Shown here one piece after another: positions 63,601 to 64,000 of a DNA stretch of 64,000 nt. A program made the position numbers and the translations under genes. The notes under the pieces were generated by a model. That model was given only the letters and a program-made list of their open reading frames with translations. It had not been told where the DNA came from and made no database searches. The first letter of the stretch is position 1, and every line of letters begins with the position of its first letter. This DNA comes from Thuidium tamariscinum (taxonomy: Eukaryota > Streptophyta > Bryopsida > Hypnales > Thuidiaceae). The DNA is taken from the NCBI GenBank assembly GCA_947034885.2, contig OX344755.2:374501-438500 (forward strand), in the 5' to 3' direction.

Positions 63601-64000
63601 CAAACACCAGCAAGATCCGTTTCACTGGCATCAATCGGGAGGAGCTCTGCATCACTCCGGAGGAAACAACGAACTGCAAGTGTCCCACCCTAAAGATTTG
63701 TCATTCCGAGATTCCCATTCTGTGATTTGCAACCAGGACGCTGAGATATCATCTAGTAATAGTGGAGAAGACAATGTAGAGGATACCAGGAGAAAGCAAG
63801 CAAGTGAAGGTCCTTACTCTAACATCATAGGTATGTGAGCGAAACTTGGCACCCTCTATTGTCTGTTCCCAGGAGTGCATGTAGAAATGATACAGAATGT
63901 TCTAATTTAGGCGGCGCAACTTACAACAAAAGTACAGGAGAGTCACCTTGACACACACTGTGAAGCACATTATTCATCTTCCTGACATATTTAGTCTTTA
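60640..64000 (+). CDS. Second copy of the remorin 5' region (partial, cut by window end)
   Basis: Mirror of the first three exons of the minus-strand remorin gene: 60640-60835, 62964-63359 and 63510-63830, with the same splice sites and no disabling change. It would be read outward, away from the other copy. Whether exons 4-8 with the remorin_C domain follow past 64000 cannot be seen, so this may be a full paralogue or a 5' fragment. Confidence 0.7.
61317..61419. repeat. Near-perfect hairpin in remorin intron 1 (right copy)
   Basis: Mirror image of 51514-51616 with the same mismatches and loop. Confidence 0.85.

Larger units (their letters stand above)
60551..64000. repeat. Right arm of the giant inverted repeat
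   Basis: Reverse complement of 48933-52382, still matching at the last base of the window, so the true arm length is at least 3,450 bp and unknown. Confidence 0.95.

Noticed and set aside
1-64000. tRNA or rRNA genes
   Set aside because: I looked for B-box-like GGTTCGA motifs and cloverleaf ends and found none I could support by eye; a covariance-model scan would settle this.

Overview
The window is nuclear DNA from a land plant. Genes are split by many short GT-AG introns and stand as islands of moderate GC in very AT-rich, repeat-filled DNA. Products such as remorin, a plastid-type DnaJ zinc-finger protein and an AAR3-type DCN1-like protein are plant-like. A ZNFX1-type helicase carrying PARP domains is not something I know from flowering plants, so a bryophyte or other seed-free plant is my best guess; the species cannot be fixed from sequence alone. 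Exon structures below were built by hand from reading frame, splice-site and family-motif consistency. In every multi-exon model the exon lengths sum to a multiple of three.

Layout. 1-6.4 kb: AT-rich DNA with several terminal-inverted-repeat (TIR) elements without coding capacity, two families of them flanked by TTAA. 6.5-7.6 kb: a possible unrecognised minus-strand gene. 7.8-12.8 kb: a seven-exon epoxide hydrolase (+). 13.4-20.4 kb: the most notable gene, a ten-exon (-) gene for a predicted 1,876-residue protein with a cold-shock-like N-terminus, a ZNFX1-type SF1 helicase, a degenerate NFX1-type zinc-finger region, a coiled coil and two tandem PARP-type domains. 22.3-27.1 kb: a fourteen-exon (-) membrane-anchored PhoD-like phosphatase. 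28.2-31.3 kb: a nine-exon (+) DCN1-like neddylation protein, divergent from PhoD. 31.3-42 kb: AT-rich repeats, a minisatellite, a broken gag remnant, a small unrecognised ORF, an array of about ten 19-bp palindromes spaced about 90 bp apart, and an acidic ORF. 42.6-44.3 kb: a DnaJ-type zinc-finger protein (-). 45.2-52.3 kb: a large remorin gene (-).

The first exons of the remorin gene lie in a giant inverted repeat. 48,933-52,382 and 60,551-64,000 are reverse complements, identical wherever I compared them, around an 8.2-kb repeat-rich spacer. The right arm therefore carries a second copy of the remorin 5' end on the + strand, cut off by the window end. The genes form no operon or evident pathway; the helicase-PARP fusion, the palindrome array and the inverted duplication are the items most worth follow-up.
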